Shown one piece after another: positions 51,828 through 63,169 of a stretch of 64,000 nucleotides of DNA (within the stretch, counting starts at the first letter, position 1; every line of letters begins with the position of its first letter). Source of the DNA: Saprolegnia diclina VS20 (Eukaryota > Oomycota > Saprolegniomycetes > Saprolegniales > Saprolegniaceae). The stretch covers positions 1,233,274 through 1,297,273 of the forward strand of contig NW_008246070.1 of NCBI RefSeq assembly GCF_000281045.1, in the 5' to 3' direction. The translations under genes were made by a program, and so were the position numbers. The notes beneath the pieces were generated by a model. The model ran no database searches, was not told where the DNA came from, and saw only the letters and a program-made list of their open reading frames with translations.

Positions 51828-54800
51828 CTATCGGTGGTACGGACCGTAGCGACTCGATGGCGGCCGGTCGCTTGGGGCTCGCCGGTCGCTGCTGCGACCG
51901 TGCCGCACGTCCCTTCGATCCAAGCGCTCGGGGCTGCGCCGAGGGAGGTCGTCGTAACGTCGAGGGGGGTCGTCGTAACGTCGAGGGGGGTCATCGTGGC
52001 GTCGAGGAGGGTCATCGTGGCGCCGAGGAGGGTCATCGTGGCGTCGAGGAGGGTCATCGTGGCGCCGAGGAGGGTCATCGTGGCGCCGAGGAGGGTCCTC
52101 ATGGCGCCGAGCAGGGTCCTCATGGCGACGTGGAGGGACCTCGAGGCGACGTGGAGGGTCCTCGAGGCGACGGGGGCCGCCAGAGTGCGACCCGCCACGG
52201 TCCTCGTACGGTACTGCCTGGCGCGGGCGTTGGGATCGTTCGTGGGATCGATCTCGATGCGCGGACCGGTCTCGTGGCACCCGCTCGGTTGACCGATTGC
52301 GAGGCAGCCGATTCGAGTCCCGGTCCCGGCTGCGGCGATGGCTCGTGCTGTGGCTGCTTGCGCTCGTGCGGCGATCAGGCCCGTGAGGTGATGCCATCCT
52401 GGTTGCACCGCTACGCTCATGCTCGTCCTTGCTGCGCTCTTTCGGGCTTGAACGAGACTCTTGAACGAGTTCACCGGCTTCCAAAGACGACGAGGACGTC
52501 TCGACTTGAGCTTTGGTTTCGGTCGGCGGCTTCACCGGGGTTGCATCACGCGCCGACGCAGCAGTCGACAGCAGCTGGACGTCCGCGATGGTCGCGGTTT
52601 CGACCGGCTTCTCGGCAGTGGTCGGCATCTTGTCGGCGGTGGTCGGCGTCTTGTCGGCGGTGGTCGGCGTCTTGTCGGCGGAGGTCGGCTTCATGTCGGC
52701 GGCGGGAAGTACCTTGTCGGCGATGGAGAGTACCTTCTTGGTGTCGACGACAGCCTTCTCCGGCTCAATGAATGGCACATCCGACTGGGTCGCAACCTTC
52801 TCGGTAGTGCTGGACTTATCGACGGCGGCCCTCTCAGCCTTGTCGTCTTCGGGCTTGGTGGCTGGCTTCTCGGTCACATAGGTCGTCTTCTCAGTCTCCG
52901 TCGGCTGCGGCTTGCTCTCCGAGGCTGGTGTTTTGGCCTCAGTCGGAGCAACCTTGACAGCCTCGCCGGTGGTTGTAGTCGTCCGGCGCTCAGTCGAACG
53001 ACGTTGGTGGTCCACAGGCTTCTCGAAGGTTTTTCTCGTGGCGACGTCCACGTCTGGCTTGGATACCTCCCGCTCGCTGGACGACTTTGTGTCAAGCGAG
53101 CCAGCGGCGTTGTGGTCGCTTGTACTAGATACACCGTTCGACCGAGACGACTCTGCGTGCATCCGCGGCTCGGTCGGAGGAAGCGGCGGCGGCAGCGGTG
53201 GCGAAATGGCACTTGGGCGGCGCCTGTCGTCGCGGCGGGTATAGTCCACCGGCTCGGTGCGCTGCATGCGGTCACTCCCAGGCCGCAACGGCACGCCTTG
53301 CTGCAACCGGCGCTGTCTATCGAGTGAGCGGCTACGGTCACGCCCGGTCGAGGGCCGTCGCGACACGGGGTCGCGTCGTCGGGGGGATCGCGGCGGCGCG
53401 TCGGGGCGAAACCCGCCGTTCACTGCTGCGTCTAAAAGCCGCCGCGGCTCGGGCTGCGGCCGATCCGGCTCGCGACGCAGCAGCTTCTTCTCGACCGGCG
53501 GCGGCTTGACCGCATACATGTTGTCTTGACGTTCGCACTTGGCGCCCGCATCATCTTGGAACCGGCGCAGCGCTTCGTTCGCGTCGTCCTCCGAGAAGTA
53601 ATGCACGTACATGGCCGTGGGCTTCATCTGCTGCAGATCGCGCTTCCCCGACGCTGTGAGCTCGATCGAGGGTTTTCGGCCGTCGATCGCGAACCGGTCG
53701 GCGCACGTTTTGGCAAAGTCCGAGCACTTGTCCTTCATGTTGAAGCCAAACCCAGCGCTCTTTTGCTCCATGCGCATGTGGCGGAAGAGCACCGTGACGC
53801 GCCGACGCTCCGAGAGTGGCATGAACGTCGTCTTGTAGAGCTTGGTTTGGAGGAACACGCGGTTCTCCGTCTGAAGCTCGACGAGGGACCCATACGGATC
53901 GTTTGTCTGCCGCTGCATCTGCGCTGCGGTATGGGCCGAGAGCGCGCGCGGCGGCATCGGGCAGGTTAGGTCGATGCCGTAGAACGACGGCGGTCGCTCG
54001 AGAAACTCCTTCATCGGCACGCTTCGACCGAGCGACTTTTTCTCTGCAAAGATCTCGTCATTCTCCTCAATGACCGCATACGGTCGGCCCCGCATTATGG
54101 GCGTGAGCGCGCGCAAGATCGAGCTGACCTAACACAATGATTCCATGAGCCATGAAGACCCGATCGGCAGGTCTGTACTTGGCGGCAGTCCTTGAAAAAC
54201 TTGCGGTCGACGCCGCTGTACGTCAGAAACGAGACGGGCGGCTTGGTGGGGGTCGGCGGCCGGGCTTTTGGTGCTGACACCGAGGGCACACTTGTGAGTG
54301 GCTTGGCCGACGGCGTCGCTGGCGTCGTTGGCGTTGTCCGCAGCGACGGTTTCTTCGGAATGCGGAAATCCAGCACCGGGGGCGCGTCACCGACCTCGCC
54401 CGGCTCCTTCTCGGCGTCGCTCGGACCTTTGCCCGGTGGCAGCGGCGGCAGCACCGTCGTCGTCTTTGGAATGACAAAGTTGTCGGCGTCCAGCGAGAGC
54501 GGCGGTGGCTTCCCTTCCGACGTCGGCGTCGTCTTTGGCCGCGCCGTCGGCGTGCCGCCCAGTGTTGAGCGCGGTCGCAGACTTGGCGTACCACCGGGCG
54601 TCGGTCGTGCCCGCATTCGCGGTGTGTCTCCTGGCGTCGGGCGCGGCGGGTACGTCGGCGTGTCCCGGGGCGTCATCTTGGGCTTTGGAAGCACAGCGTG
54701 GTCGTCGACCAGCGAGAGCGGTGACGGCTTGGACCGGTCGTCCATTTTCGCACGAAAGTTGGGCGTCGCAATCCCCTTTGTACTCTGCGGGCTTGGCGCG

Positions 54801-55672
54801 GGCGCTTCTTCGATGACCTCGCCCGACTCGTCGAGAAAGTCGGTCGTGTCGATTGCTGCGCTCGAAGCGTCTTCGTCCGTGGGACACGGCGACGCGGTCT
54901 GGATGCGTCGAGCAGTCGATGGAGACGCCGGAATGGAGGACGGGGTCCCAAGCTTGGCAGGAGCTTGCTCTGACTTGGGCGTCGGCAAGGCGGCAGGGAC
55001 GGGAGATGATGCGACAATCGAACTTGCCTTCGGCTCGTACACAGAGCGGACGTCCGTCGAAGCGCTTGACGAGGCGTGTGGAACGTCCCGAGACGGTTGA
55101 GACGCTTTCGTTCGCAGCATCGTCATGGGCATCCCGTCGTTGAGAGGCGTCAGTCCGGTCCCAGGGAATTCGCTTTGTGCAGAGAGGGCTTGCTCCCGAG
55201 GGCGCTTCTTCACAGGATCGTCGCATTCGGAGCGCTTCCGTTTGACGCGATCCTTCGAGACCTCATCGCGCGAGCTCTTGCGCGACTCGCCCGAAGCCGA
55301 TTTGGCTTGCTTCCTGTGCTTCTTCTCGTCCGACGTCCGCTTCTTCCTGCGCTCGTTGTGGTCGCTGTCCCCATCGCTCTCGGCGGTCTTGGCGCGCGCC
55401 TTCTTCGGCTTCTTATGCTTGGCCTCGTCTCGTCGGCGCGACGTCGTTTTCCTGCGCTCGTTGGACTCGCTTCCTTCGCTTGAGCAACTCGAGGCCCTGG
55501 TCTTCCGCTGCGGCTTCGTCCCGCGCGGGACCTCGCGGACCGCCGGTGGTGGCGACGGCGACGCTCGTGCAGCCGGCGGCTGGACCACTTCATCGTCGGA
55601 GCTCTCATCGTCGTCATTGGCCAGCATCATCTTGAGCTTAGAGGCGTGCTGAGCGTTCATGCTGCCGGCCAT
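51828..55672 (-). CDS. Large disordered, Arg/Ser- and Pro/Thr-rich nuclear-type protein with a conserved-looking central domain
   Basis: Two exons joined by a 46-50 bp intron (about 54131-54178, GTACAG...GTGTTAG): ...FFKDCRQ then VSSILRALTPIMRGRPYAVI. About 1265 residues. The N-terminal part is acidic/Ser-rich and Lys-rich (KHKKPKKARAK), then proline/threonine-rich with repeated TPGGTP-like units. The central 200 residues (GRSVPMKEFLERPPSFYGID ... KPTAMYVHYFSEDDANEALRRF) look folded and contain the only non-repetitive sequence. The C-terminus is RS-rich and carries two heptapeptide repeats, TPTTADK and RRHDDPP. Composition fits an mRNA-processing or chromatin factor; no enzyme motif seen. Confidence 0.75.
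51921..52172. repeat. 21-bp minisatellite encoding RRHDDPP heptapeptides
   Basis: About twelve 21-bp units, e.g. GTCATCGTGGCGCCGAGGAGG, read on the minus strand as RRHDDPP with edge variants RRLEDPP, RRYDDPP. In frame within the 51828-55672 gene. Confidence 0.88.
52617..52700. repeat. 21-bp minisatellite encoding TPTTADK heptapeptides
   Basis: About four 21-bp units (GTCGGCGTCTTGTCGGCGGTG) within the same gene, encoding (S/T)PTTADK repeats. Independent of the RRHDDPP array. Confidence 0.8.
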
Positions 55673-56369
55673 GGTCGGTCTTCCGTCGGCCGCTCACTCA
55701 CCAACCCGCGAGAGGATTGATGTTATAGCTCACTCGTGATTTTAATACATTGACAGGTCCAATTCATTTAAATATACACGCTAAACTAGTTTGTTGTATA
55801 CATACATGAATTCTCGCTTTTAATTCATTCGAAACTGCGACCCGCCGGGGCACGAACGCGAGCGCCCAGCCATCCCAGCGCATGGACTGTGGGCCGATCT
55901 CGAGCACATCAGCAAGTTATACCCAGCCATTTCACGAGAGAAAGCGTTGTACTAAGTGCGTTAATCTACTCCACCAATGTCAAACGCCCACTGCAGCGCT
56001 CGGTTGAGCGCTCGACGCCAACGGTCCAACCCTAAGTTGCGTGGAAATAGAGTATCCGCCACCACACGCCACATGGCCATCGTGCCCCGGGGCACGCAAA
56101 TGGCCGGGGCGCCAAGAATCCTCTGTCGCAAAGTTCCGACCTGCCGCTGTTCTCGACGGCGAGCCAGCCTCGTCGCCATAGCTACTTGGCCATGAAGCGC
56201 TGGATGACCTTGATGTTGTTGCTGCTATACATGGAGAGCATGGAGAGCTGCGGTGGTTTCACGTAGGGTGAAAGGCAAGGCTATAATTACGCGCTCATGC
56301 GTGTCACTTTTCGGTGTAGTTAGTTGGGCTTTCTCCATCAAGCCACGAGACTTTCGGCAACGACTAGCA
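55673..56369. other. Divergent promoter region
   Basis: Between the disordered-protein gene and the CTL transporter, both transcribed outward. AT-rich near 55725-55830. No gene supported. Confidence 0.45.
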
Positions 56370-58661
56370 ATGGGGTGCTGCGGCGGCAAAGAAGATGTGC
56401 TGCCCGACGGCTCGGGCGGCGTCGTGCCCAACTCGACGCGCAAGTGTCGGGACGTGCTCTGCTGCCTGCTCTTCCTCCTCTTTTGGATCGGCATGGCCAT
56501 CCTCGCGATCCTCGGCGTCTCCAACGGCGAGCCGCAGAGCCTCATTTACGGCACGGACTTTAACGGCTCGGTGTGCGGCACGGGTGACTCGAACGCGAGC
56601 CTCATCTACTACCCGCGCATGACGCAGGACATGCTGACGCAGTCGGCCAAAGGCATCCAGCCGCTCGACATGAAGTTCTTTGGGCTCTGCGTCTCGGCGT
56701 GCCCGAGCATGGGCGATTACATTTGCACGTACGCGACCGAGGCGTCGATTCGCGCGGCCAACCCGGGCGCCAACGCCACGACGCTCAACTCAGCGCGCAA
56801 GAAGCGTGCGAGCAGCTTCTCGACGACGACGACCGACTGCTGGCTCGTGCCACTGCCGTCCGAGGTCGTCGCGTTCCGCTGCCTTCCGCTCAGCATCGCC
56901 TCGGGCAACTCGACTGTGATTTGCATCCAGCCGGGCAATTCCCCCGAGTACTACAAGACCGTCAAGGGGGTCCAAGTGCCCAACGACAAGTGCGAAGTGT
57001 CGCAGACCATCACGGTCACGGCGACAATCGGCGAGGCCAACTCGGACCCGGTCATGGACAAGCTCCAAACGACCGTGGCCATGATCGGTCGGTTCGTCGG
57101 CGACATTCAAAAGACGTATGCGCCCGTGCTCTTGATCTGCGGCGTCGGCTCCCTCGTCCTCGGCTGGCTCTTTCTCTTCTTCATGCGCTGCTGCGCGGGC
57201 TGCGTCATCTGGCTCACGCTCTTCATCGTGCAAGTCGTGCTCGCAGGCCTCTCGCTTTTCTTCCTACTCAAAGGCGGCATCATCTACTCGAGCGACATTA
57301 GCGCTCTCACGACGCAAATCAACGCGATTCCCAGTGGTGAAAGCCTCTCAGCGTCGCTGAGCGTCGCCGACTCCAACATCAAAGTGTACCAAGCGGCGGC
57401 GGTCATTTCCATCGTCTTGACCGTTGTCATGCTGCTCATTGTGTGTTTTATGCGCAAGCGCATTCAAATTGCGATCGGCATCATCCGCGAAGCGTCCCGG
57501 ACGATCCAGTGCATGCCACTTCTCGTATGCTTCCCCGTCGTCCCCGCCATCACCTCGATTCTGCTCTTCATCTACACGACGATCATTGGCGCCTACATTT
57601 ACAGCGCCGACGGCAACCTTGCGCTGCCGTCCTCGCTCGCGAGCGCGCTCCCCGGCAACGTACATCGTCGTTTCCAGTGTTATGGCTCATGACGTTTCTT
57701 GTAGGCGTCGGCGTCTGTGACGGCGAGCTGGGACGCGGAGCTGACCGCGTCAACGTCCGCTGTCGAGCCGAGCCAGCGCATGCACATTATGATCGCATAC
57801 CATATCTTTGGCTTTCTCTGGACCAACCAAGTGATCCAGGCCGTCTCGATGACGACGATTGCCGGCGCCGTGTGCAAATACTACTGGAGCCGCAACCACT
57901 CGGCGGCCGAGATGGGCCGGTTCCCCGTCGCATCGAGTTTTCAAAATTGCTTTCGGTATCACTTTGGGTCGCTCGCGTTTGGCGCGTTCCTCATCGCGGT
58001 CGTCCAGTTTCTTCGCCTCGTGCTCATGTACATTGACAAGCAGACCAAGTCGCTCCAGCAGTCCAACCTCGCGATCAAAGTCGCCATGAAGGTCGTCGGC
58101 TGCTGCCTCTGGTGCCTCGAAAAGTGTATCAAGTTCATCTCCAAGAACGCGTACATCCTCGTGGCCATGAAGGGCCGGTCGTTCTGCTCGTCCACGAAAG
58201 AAGCGTTCATGCTTATCTTTGCCAACATGGCCCAAGTCGCGATGACGAGCACGATCGTCAACCTCGTCGCGTTTGTGGCGGTTGTCGCTATTAGCGTTGG
58301 GTGCGCCCTCGGGCTCTTTCTCTACTTGGACCACAACATGGACTTTGCGACGGGCGGCAGCAAGGAGCTCAACTCGCTGTTTCCTCCGTGCATCATTGGC
58401 GGCATCCTCGCGTGGTTCGTCGGCTCGTCCTTCATTGGCGTCTACGAGATGTGCGTCGACACGATCTTGCTTTGCTTTTGCGAGGACCGGCGCATCAATA
58501 AGGAGAGCGGCCAGTACTACATGAGCGCCGAGCTCCAAGCCTTTGTGGACAAGAACACCAAGAAGAAGAAGAAGACAAAAGGGGTCGCGGACGAAGGCGG
58601 CAACAACAAGACGGCCCCCGACGAGCTCCCGGTTAACGCCGACGGCTCGGTTGACGTCTAA
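56370..58661 (+). CDS. Choline-transporter-like protein (CTL/SLC44 family)
   Basis: SLC44-type membrane protein, probably choline or related solute transport at the plasma membrane. Starts MGCCGGKEDVL, an N-terminus suited to N-myristoylation/palmitoylation. The first TM (CCLLFLLFWIGMAILAILGV) precedes a large Cys-containing extracellular loop with several N-glycosylation sites (residues 60-250), as in SLC44. A cluster of further TM segments follows, with the family hallmarks RMHIMIAYHIFGFLWTNQVI, SFQNCFRYHFGSLAFGA, CLEKCIKFISKNAYILVAMKG and MCVDTILLCFCEDRRIN. A 45-bp intron lies between LPGN and ASASVTASW. About 748 residues, slightly above the usual 650-710. Confidence 0.93.
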
Positions 58662-58756
58662 GGAAGCGGCTTGGAAAGCGCTCGAGCGAGCGCGTTTGTA
58701 CATGGACGACGAATACTACATGGTGATTCTGTGTGTCTTTTCTTGTCCATTTGGCG

Positions 58757-60843
58757 CTATTGCAGTGGCAGGACCGTCCGAGACCACGGCAGGCGAAATA
58801 CGATCTTATCGTTGTCGACGCCCACCCACGACGCTGACGTGGCATCCCATACAGCCACGGCCAGTGCCTCGGTCGAGAGAACGTCGCGCATTCCTGTGCA
58901 GTCCTAGAACACAGGTAACGCGGGATGGCAAGAGGCAAGAGTAGTACCTGCACCAGCGTACCGCGGGCACTCGAGACGAGCACGCTGTCTCCGCTTGTCG
59001 CAAGAAAATGCGTGTCTGAAGCAACCTCCGACTGGCGCACGCAGTGCAATGACCACGTCGCCAAGTCGATAGCAAACTCCATTACATGGTGCTGCGTCAT
59101 GAGAAGGATCGTCCCGTAGTCCTCGAAGGAACCAAGACCCACGACCTATACAACGTGAATGAGGACCATGACTCGTCTCTCAACGAACATGTCGGGAAGC
59201 AAGCATTGAATCGGAGACGACGCTGAGCGACGTGAGCGATAAGACGTCATAGACCGTCACAACGTCACGGTGCGCCGTCACAACAAGCTACGTCAACATG
59301 GAAACGTGGAAACAAATCCGCAATGTTGACGAGCACGCACATGATCCGTGACGCACACGTGCTCAACCGGCGCTGCCACCAGCGTGGTCTGGACAATGGC
59401 GTCGTCCGTAGCGTCATAGAGCTCGAGGGCCGCGCCACCGTCCACCGAGGACGACGCCAGTAGCACCATTGTCACGCGGGGGCCCGCGTCGCCTTTCCTT
59501 CGGGTTCGAACGACGGCGTCGAGGCGAGGGCATGCCGGCGACGTGTCCATCGTGCGTGCACTGCCCGACGTCGAGACGAGCCACAAGGCAGCGCTCTCAA
59601 GGCCGCACAGCACGTGCTACGCACCAGTATCATGCAACCAAAGCATCTACGATTCGCAAACGTACCGTCGAGTCGGACAGAAAAGTGAAGTGGACAATCC
59701 GTGACGGACACGGTGTCAGCGCGGGCACGTCGACGACAGCCAAGGGGTGTGTCGCGCAAAGGACAAGCTCGTGCTCGGTGCCGGCAACCGCAAGATACTT
59801 GTGATTGGGCGAAAGCGCGAGCGCGCGAGGCGCGTCACGCATCGAGAGCGCCAAGGATGTTGCCTCGACAGTACCGTCGCTTGTCACGCTGGATGAGGAC
59901 GGTGGCGACTCGAGCAAGTGCTCAGAATACTGCTTGTGCGTCTCGATCTGCAAAAGCTGGCGCAGCTCGAGGCTCGACGCTTCGGCGCGCTTGATCTTGT
60001 CGTACGCTAACTTCATATCGAGGCTACGCCAACGCATTACATAAACGTGGAGCGAGGTCGAGCATGCACCGCAACTGGTGGCACTCGGCGCGCGACGACT
60101 CGAGCTGGAGACGCAGCGTGGGCTCTTCTGTCTGTGCGATTTGAAACGCGAGGAGCTTGGGCAGCGGGATGCCCTGAAAGACGGTTGCGAGAAAGTTGCG
60201 CAGCGTCAGCGCCAAGTTGTCGATCCACTCGGCCGAGAAGAAATCCTAGCGCAAGAAGTATGCACCAGTGTCAAGAAGATGACCCGACGTACGCGAAAGT
60301 AGGGGTCGGATTCGGGCTGGCTCATGTAGGGTAGCATGAACCACGGCTGCCACCCCGCGCTCTCGGCGTTCGAATGCCGGTGCGTCGACGCATACTGCTT
60401 GAAGAACGCAATCGCCTTGTCTGGTTGACCCGACTGCACCACGTGTACGATGTAGCTACGCTCGAGCGCTGTGCGAAGGCGCGCTATCGCCTAGTAGGAC
60501 GAGCATGAGCTACCCGTCGCTTTGCGTCATGCGACCGAGCCAAAGGCGCTGTCGAGGTGGCAGAAGAAGCGCGCATCGAGAAAGTTCCAGAGGTCCATGA
60601 GTCGCTCGAGGTCCGCGTTCTTGATGTGCAGGAAGATTTGATGCACGAGCTTGTCGACGTCGAGGCCTTCACACCGGTCCTTCTTGCGCTCCTGGGCAAA
60701 CGTCTGGAACGTCTACGGGCGTGGATACATGGACCGCCAACGAGGAAGACGGCGGGTACCTTTGTGAAGCCTCGGAAGAGGAGGTACTCGAGCACGAGCT
60801 CGTCCACGTTGGCGAGGAGGAATGGGACTTCCGGCCGAGCCAT
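58757..60843 (-). CDS. WDR91-like endosomal regulator
   Basis: WDR91 with WDR81 restrains PI3P production during early-to-late endosome conversion. The N-terminus MARPEVPFLLANVDELVLEYLLFRGFTK is the LisH-like start; then TFQTFAQERKKDRCEGLDVD, LERLMDLWNFLDARFF, DKAIAFFKQYASTH, FMLPYMSQPESDPYF, AEWIDNLALTLRNFLATVFQGIPLPK, matching WDR91 block for block. A degenerate WD40 region follows (ALALSPNHKYLAVAGTEHEL...). The last exons, rebuilt across short TAG introns, give LVVTAHRDVVTVYDVLSL, VVGLGSFEDYGTILLM and DCTGMRDVLSTEALAVAV, ending at 58757. At least eight exons; WD blades are poorly conserved. Confidence 0.85.
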
Positions 60844-61387
60844 GCTGCTGTTGCGTGCGAGGATCCGCTGCTGGCAATTGGTAACGCTCTGCCCTGATTG
60901 GCCAAATATTCGACCCCAGCGTGGTCATCTGATTGGTCCATTTATTATCCGGATACGAGGGCTTGGCGCGAAATTCCGCACCACCCTTGGAGACCAAGAA
61001 CGCAGAGGTCTTCTTGAATGGAGGACAACCTGTCGTAGAAGACAATCGATGGAAGGTTCTTCCACAAAGTTGGCGTCACCCACCCGTGGGGATGAGTCCC
61101 AGCGACATGTTTGAGTAAACGACTACGCTTGGGGCCACATAAGCGAGTTCTTATTGTGAATGCAGTTTGACAAGGTGGCGCAGCTCCGTTGATCTGGAAG
61201 CTGTCGACAACATGTGACCAGCACGATCGAAAGCTCTCATATACATGTAGTTATCCCTTGATGTGGCCTCTTGACTCTTTTCGGTGCAGAGACGCCAGCT
61301 GGCGACGATCAAGCTTGGATCTTTGCACAAGATCTTGATGGGTGTGAAGTACGACCCGTTCGGTAAAGTGCGAATCGAATCGAAACC
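60844..61387. other. Divergent promoter region
   Basis: Between WDR91-like and the mitochondrial protein gene. Contains two ATTGG boxes (60897, 60931) and TTATCCGGATAC at 60944-60955. No gene supported. Confidence 0.5.
60944..60955. promoter_or_regulatory. TTATCCGGATAC motif upstream of WDR91-like
   Basis: Palindromic TATCCGGATA about 100 bp upstream of the WDR91-like ATG, just beyond an ATTGG box, the best match to the recurrent motif. Confidence 0.45.
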
Positions 61388-62383
61388 ATGTTCGTCGCTT
61401 TCGCCCGTCTCGCGGTCGCCCGCGCGTCCTCTTCCGCGGTCCGCCGCCATGTCCTTCGCCGCCCCGCCATGGCGCGCCTGTTCGCCTCGGGCGGCAACGA
61501 CAGCGTAACATCCAACACGTCGCGCTTCTTGAAGCTGGCCGACCAGATCGAGGAGGACGATGCAATCGAGCTCGACGATGGCGACGAGGTCGTGACCGCC
61601 GTCGACCCGCAGGACGAGTTCTTTGTCGACTTGAACCCAGGCGGCGTAGGCCTGAGCGAGCGCGACGACAAGCGCATCTTCGACCTCTTTATGGAGAACC
61701 CGCTCGTCAACACGATCAAGAAGCTCTCGACGGACAACCGCGTGTCGGTCGAGCGCATTGAAGCCACGATTGTCTTCCAGGGTCTTGAGCGTGGCGCCAC
61801 GATTGAAGAGCTCCGCGAAAAGGTGTTTGCCCTGAAGAAGGCCAAGGCGACGGAGCAAGCGGCGCCAGCAACCGAGACGACGGGCTTGAAGGCCAAGGGC
61901 CGCGGCAAAAAGTCGATTGAAGAGATTGCTTTGGACGACGCTGGGCATGCCAAGAGCATACACGACGAAGACATGACAGAGGCCGACTTCATGACGAACG
62001 AAGAGTGGGAAGAGTACAACAAGGAAGACAAAATTCGTGAACCCGACTTCATCTACCTCAGCGACGAGCACGATGAGCTGCCGCCGCTGCACCGTCAATA
62101 TGGCAAGCGCAATCTTTCGGACCAGCTCTCGGTCGCCGAAGCCAAGGTGCTGCAGGCTGGCGCCGTCAAGAACACAGTGACGCTGCTTCCGAGTTTTGCC
62201 AAGTCGCTCAACCCGACGGGCAAGTGGAAGATTGCGATCAAGGACATCTCGACAAAGCGGGCACCGCTGTACATGCGCGATACGGATGGGACGCTGCGTC
62301 TCGCGACCGATGACGAAGTCGTCAAGCGCTCGTGGGTCAAGCGCCCGTCGTACTTCCAGGGCTTTGACAAGTACGTCTCGTAG
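61388..62383 (+). CDS. Mitochondrial protein, possibly ribosome-associated; family not identified
   Basis: Single exon, 331 residues. Starts MFVAFARLAVARASSSAVRR, Arg/Ala/Ser-rich without acids, a convincing mitochondrial presequence. The segment NPLVNTIKKLSTDNRVSVERIEATIVFQGLERG looks like a helix-turn-helix found in small mitoribosomal or mitochondrial regulator proteins. The C-terminal part (FMTNEEWEEYNKEDKIREPD ... WVKRPSYFQGFDKYVS) is polar and aromatic. I cannot name the family; a mitoribosomal small-subunit protein is the best guess. Confidence 0.75.
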   Translation: MFVAFARLAVARASSSAVRRHVLRRPAMARLFASGGNDSVTSNTSRFLKLADQIEEDDAIELDDGDEVVTAVDPQDEFFVDLNPGGVGLSERDDKRIFDLFMENPLVNTIKKLSTDNRVSVERIEATIVFQGLERGATIEELREKVFALKKAKATEQAAPATETTGLKAKGRGKKSIEEIALDDAGHAKSIHDEDMTEADFMTNEEWEEYNKEDKIREPDFIYLSDEHDELPPLHRQYGKRNLSDQLSVAEAKVLQAGAVKNTVTLLPSFAKSLNPTGKWKIAIKDISTKRAPLYMRDTDGTLRLATDDEVVKRSWVKRPSYFQGFDKYVS

Positions 62384-63169
62384 GCCACCTCCACTTGTAT
62401 ATATAGTTGTGTAAACTAACTGACGTCTGTTGTACATTGAGCAATGGCGTGATTCGCCACTTAGCCGCATAGGACAGGTAGCGCTCGGGGCCAAACAAAA
62501 TACCGTTGGACGTGACGAAAAGCCGAGTGCATGGGAGGTCGTCGCTTGGGTACGCAATGCAACGAACCACAAGTTCCCGTGGACTGCATCCGACCGAGCA
62601 TGATTGGACGCACCTGGGTGTATCCCATGGGGCAGATGGAACGCTCCGAGGAAAGCGTCCGAGGATCGGGAATGGCCGCCACAAACCGCGCCGCCTCCGC
62701 CAACTCACATGCGCAGCACTTGCTGGTACCTCCTCGCAGCCCATACGTTCTTTCTGTCGGTGGGCCATGGCAATCGACGCGATGCAGATTGCATCCGGTC
62801 GACGCTACGCTGCCATGATGATGGTGTTCGTTGAAGGTCGTGGACAGCACGAAGTTTCCTGTGGCCCTCGCAATTCCTCTGTGACATGCCATGACGTGTC
62901 GGCCGCCCGTCGCCGCGCCGTCGTGCGCGCTGGCGGTTGCTTCGGCGGCCAAGGCCATGGCCATGCTGGCGCTGGCAGGCCCAGATCTTCGACGAATTGT
63001 CGTCTTCTTCAAGTTGAGGATGGTCCACCCACAAGGGTGACGTCGTACCACCCTGTGTCTGGAATAAAAATAGTGTCATTATACTTGGAAAACGTAAGGC
63101 AACTTGAACCGTGGTATTTTTATTGCCGCGATCTTGACCGTGTCAGTTGCAAATTTGCCACGTTCAGCC
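62384..63169. other. Intergenic, no clear gene
   Basis: A 196-codon minus-strand ORF (62461-63051) and overlapping alternatives exist, His/Cys/Arg-rich, without domains or consistent splice structure. Not called as a gene. The aminotransferase promoter should lie near 63100-63169. Confidence 0.4.

Noticed and set aside
61151-62572. Minus-strand 473-codon ORF opposite the mitochondrial protein gene
   Set aside because: Antisense shadow; the plus frame has an ATG, presequence and coding-like composition.
62461-63051. 196-codon minus-strand ORF
   Set aside because: His/Cys/Arg-rich, overlaps equally long ORFs in other frames, no splice or domain support.
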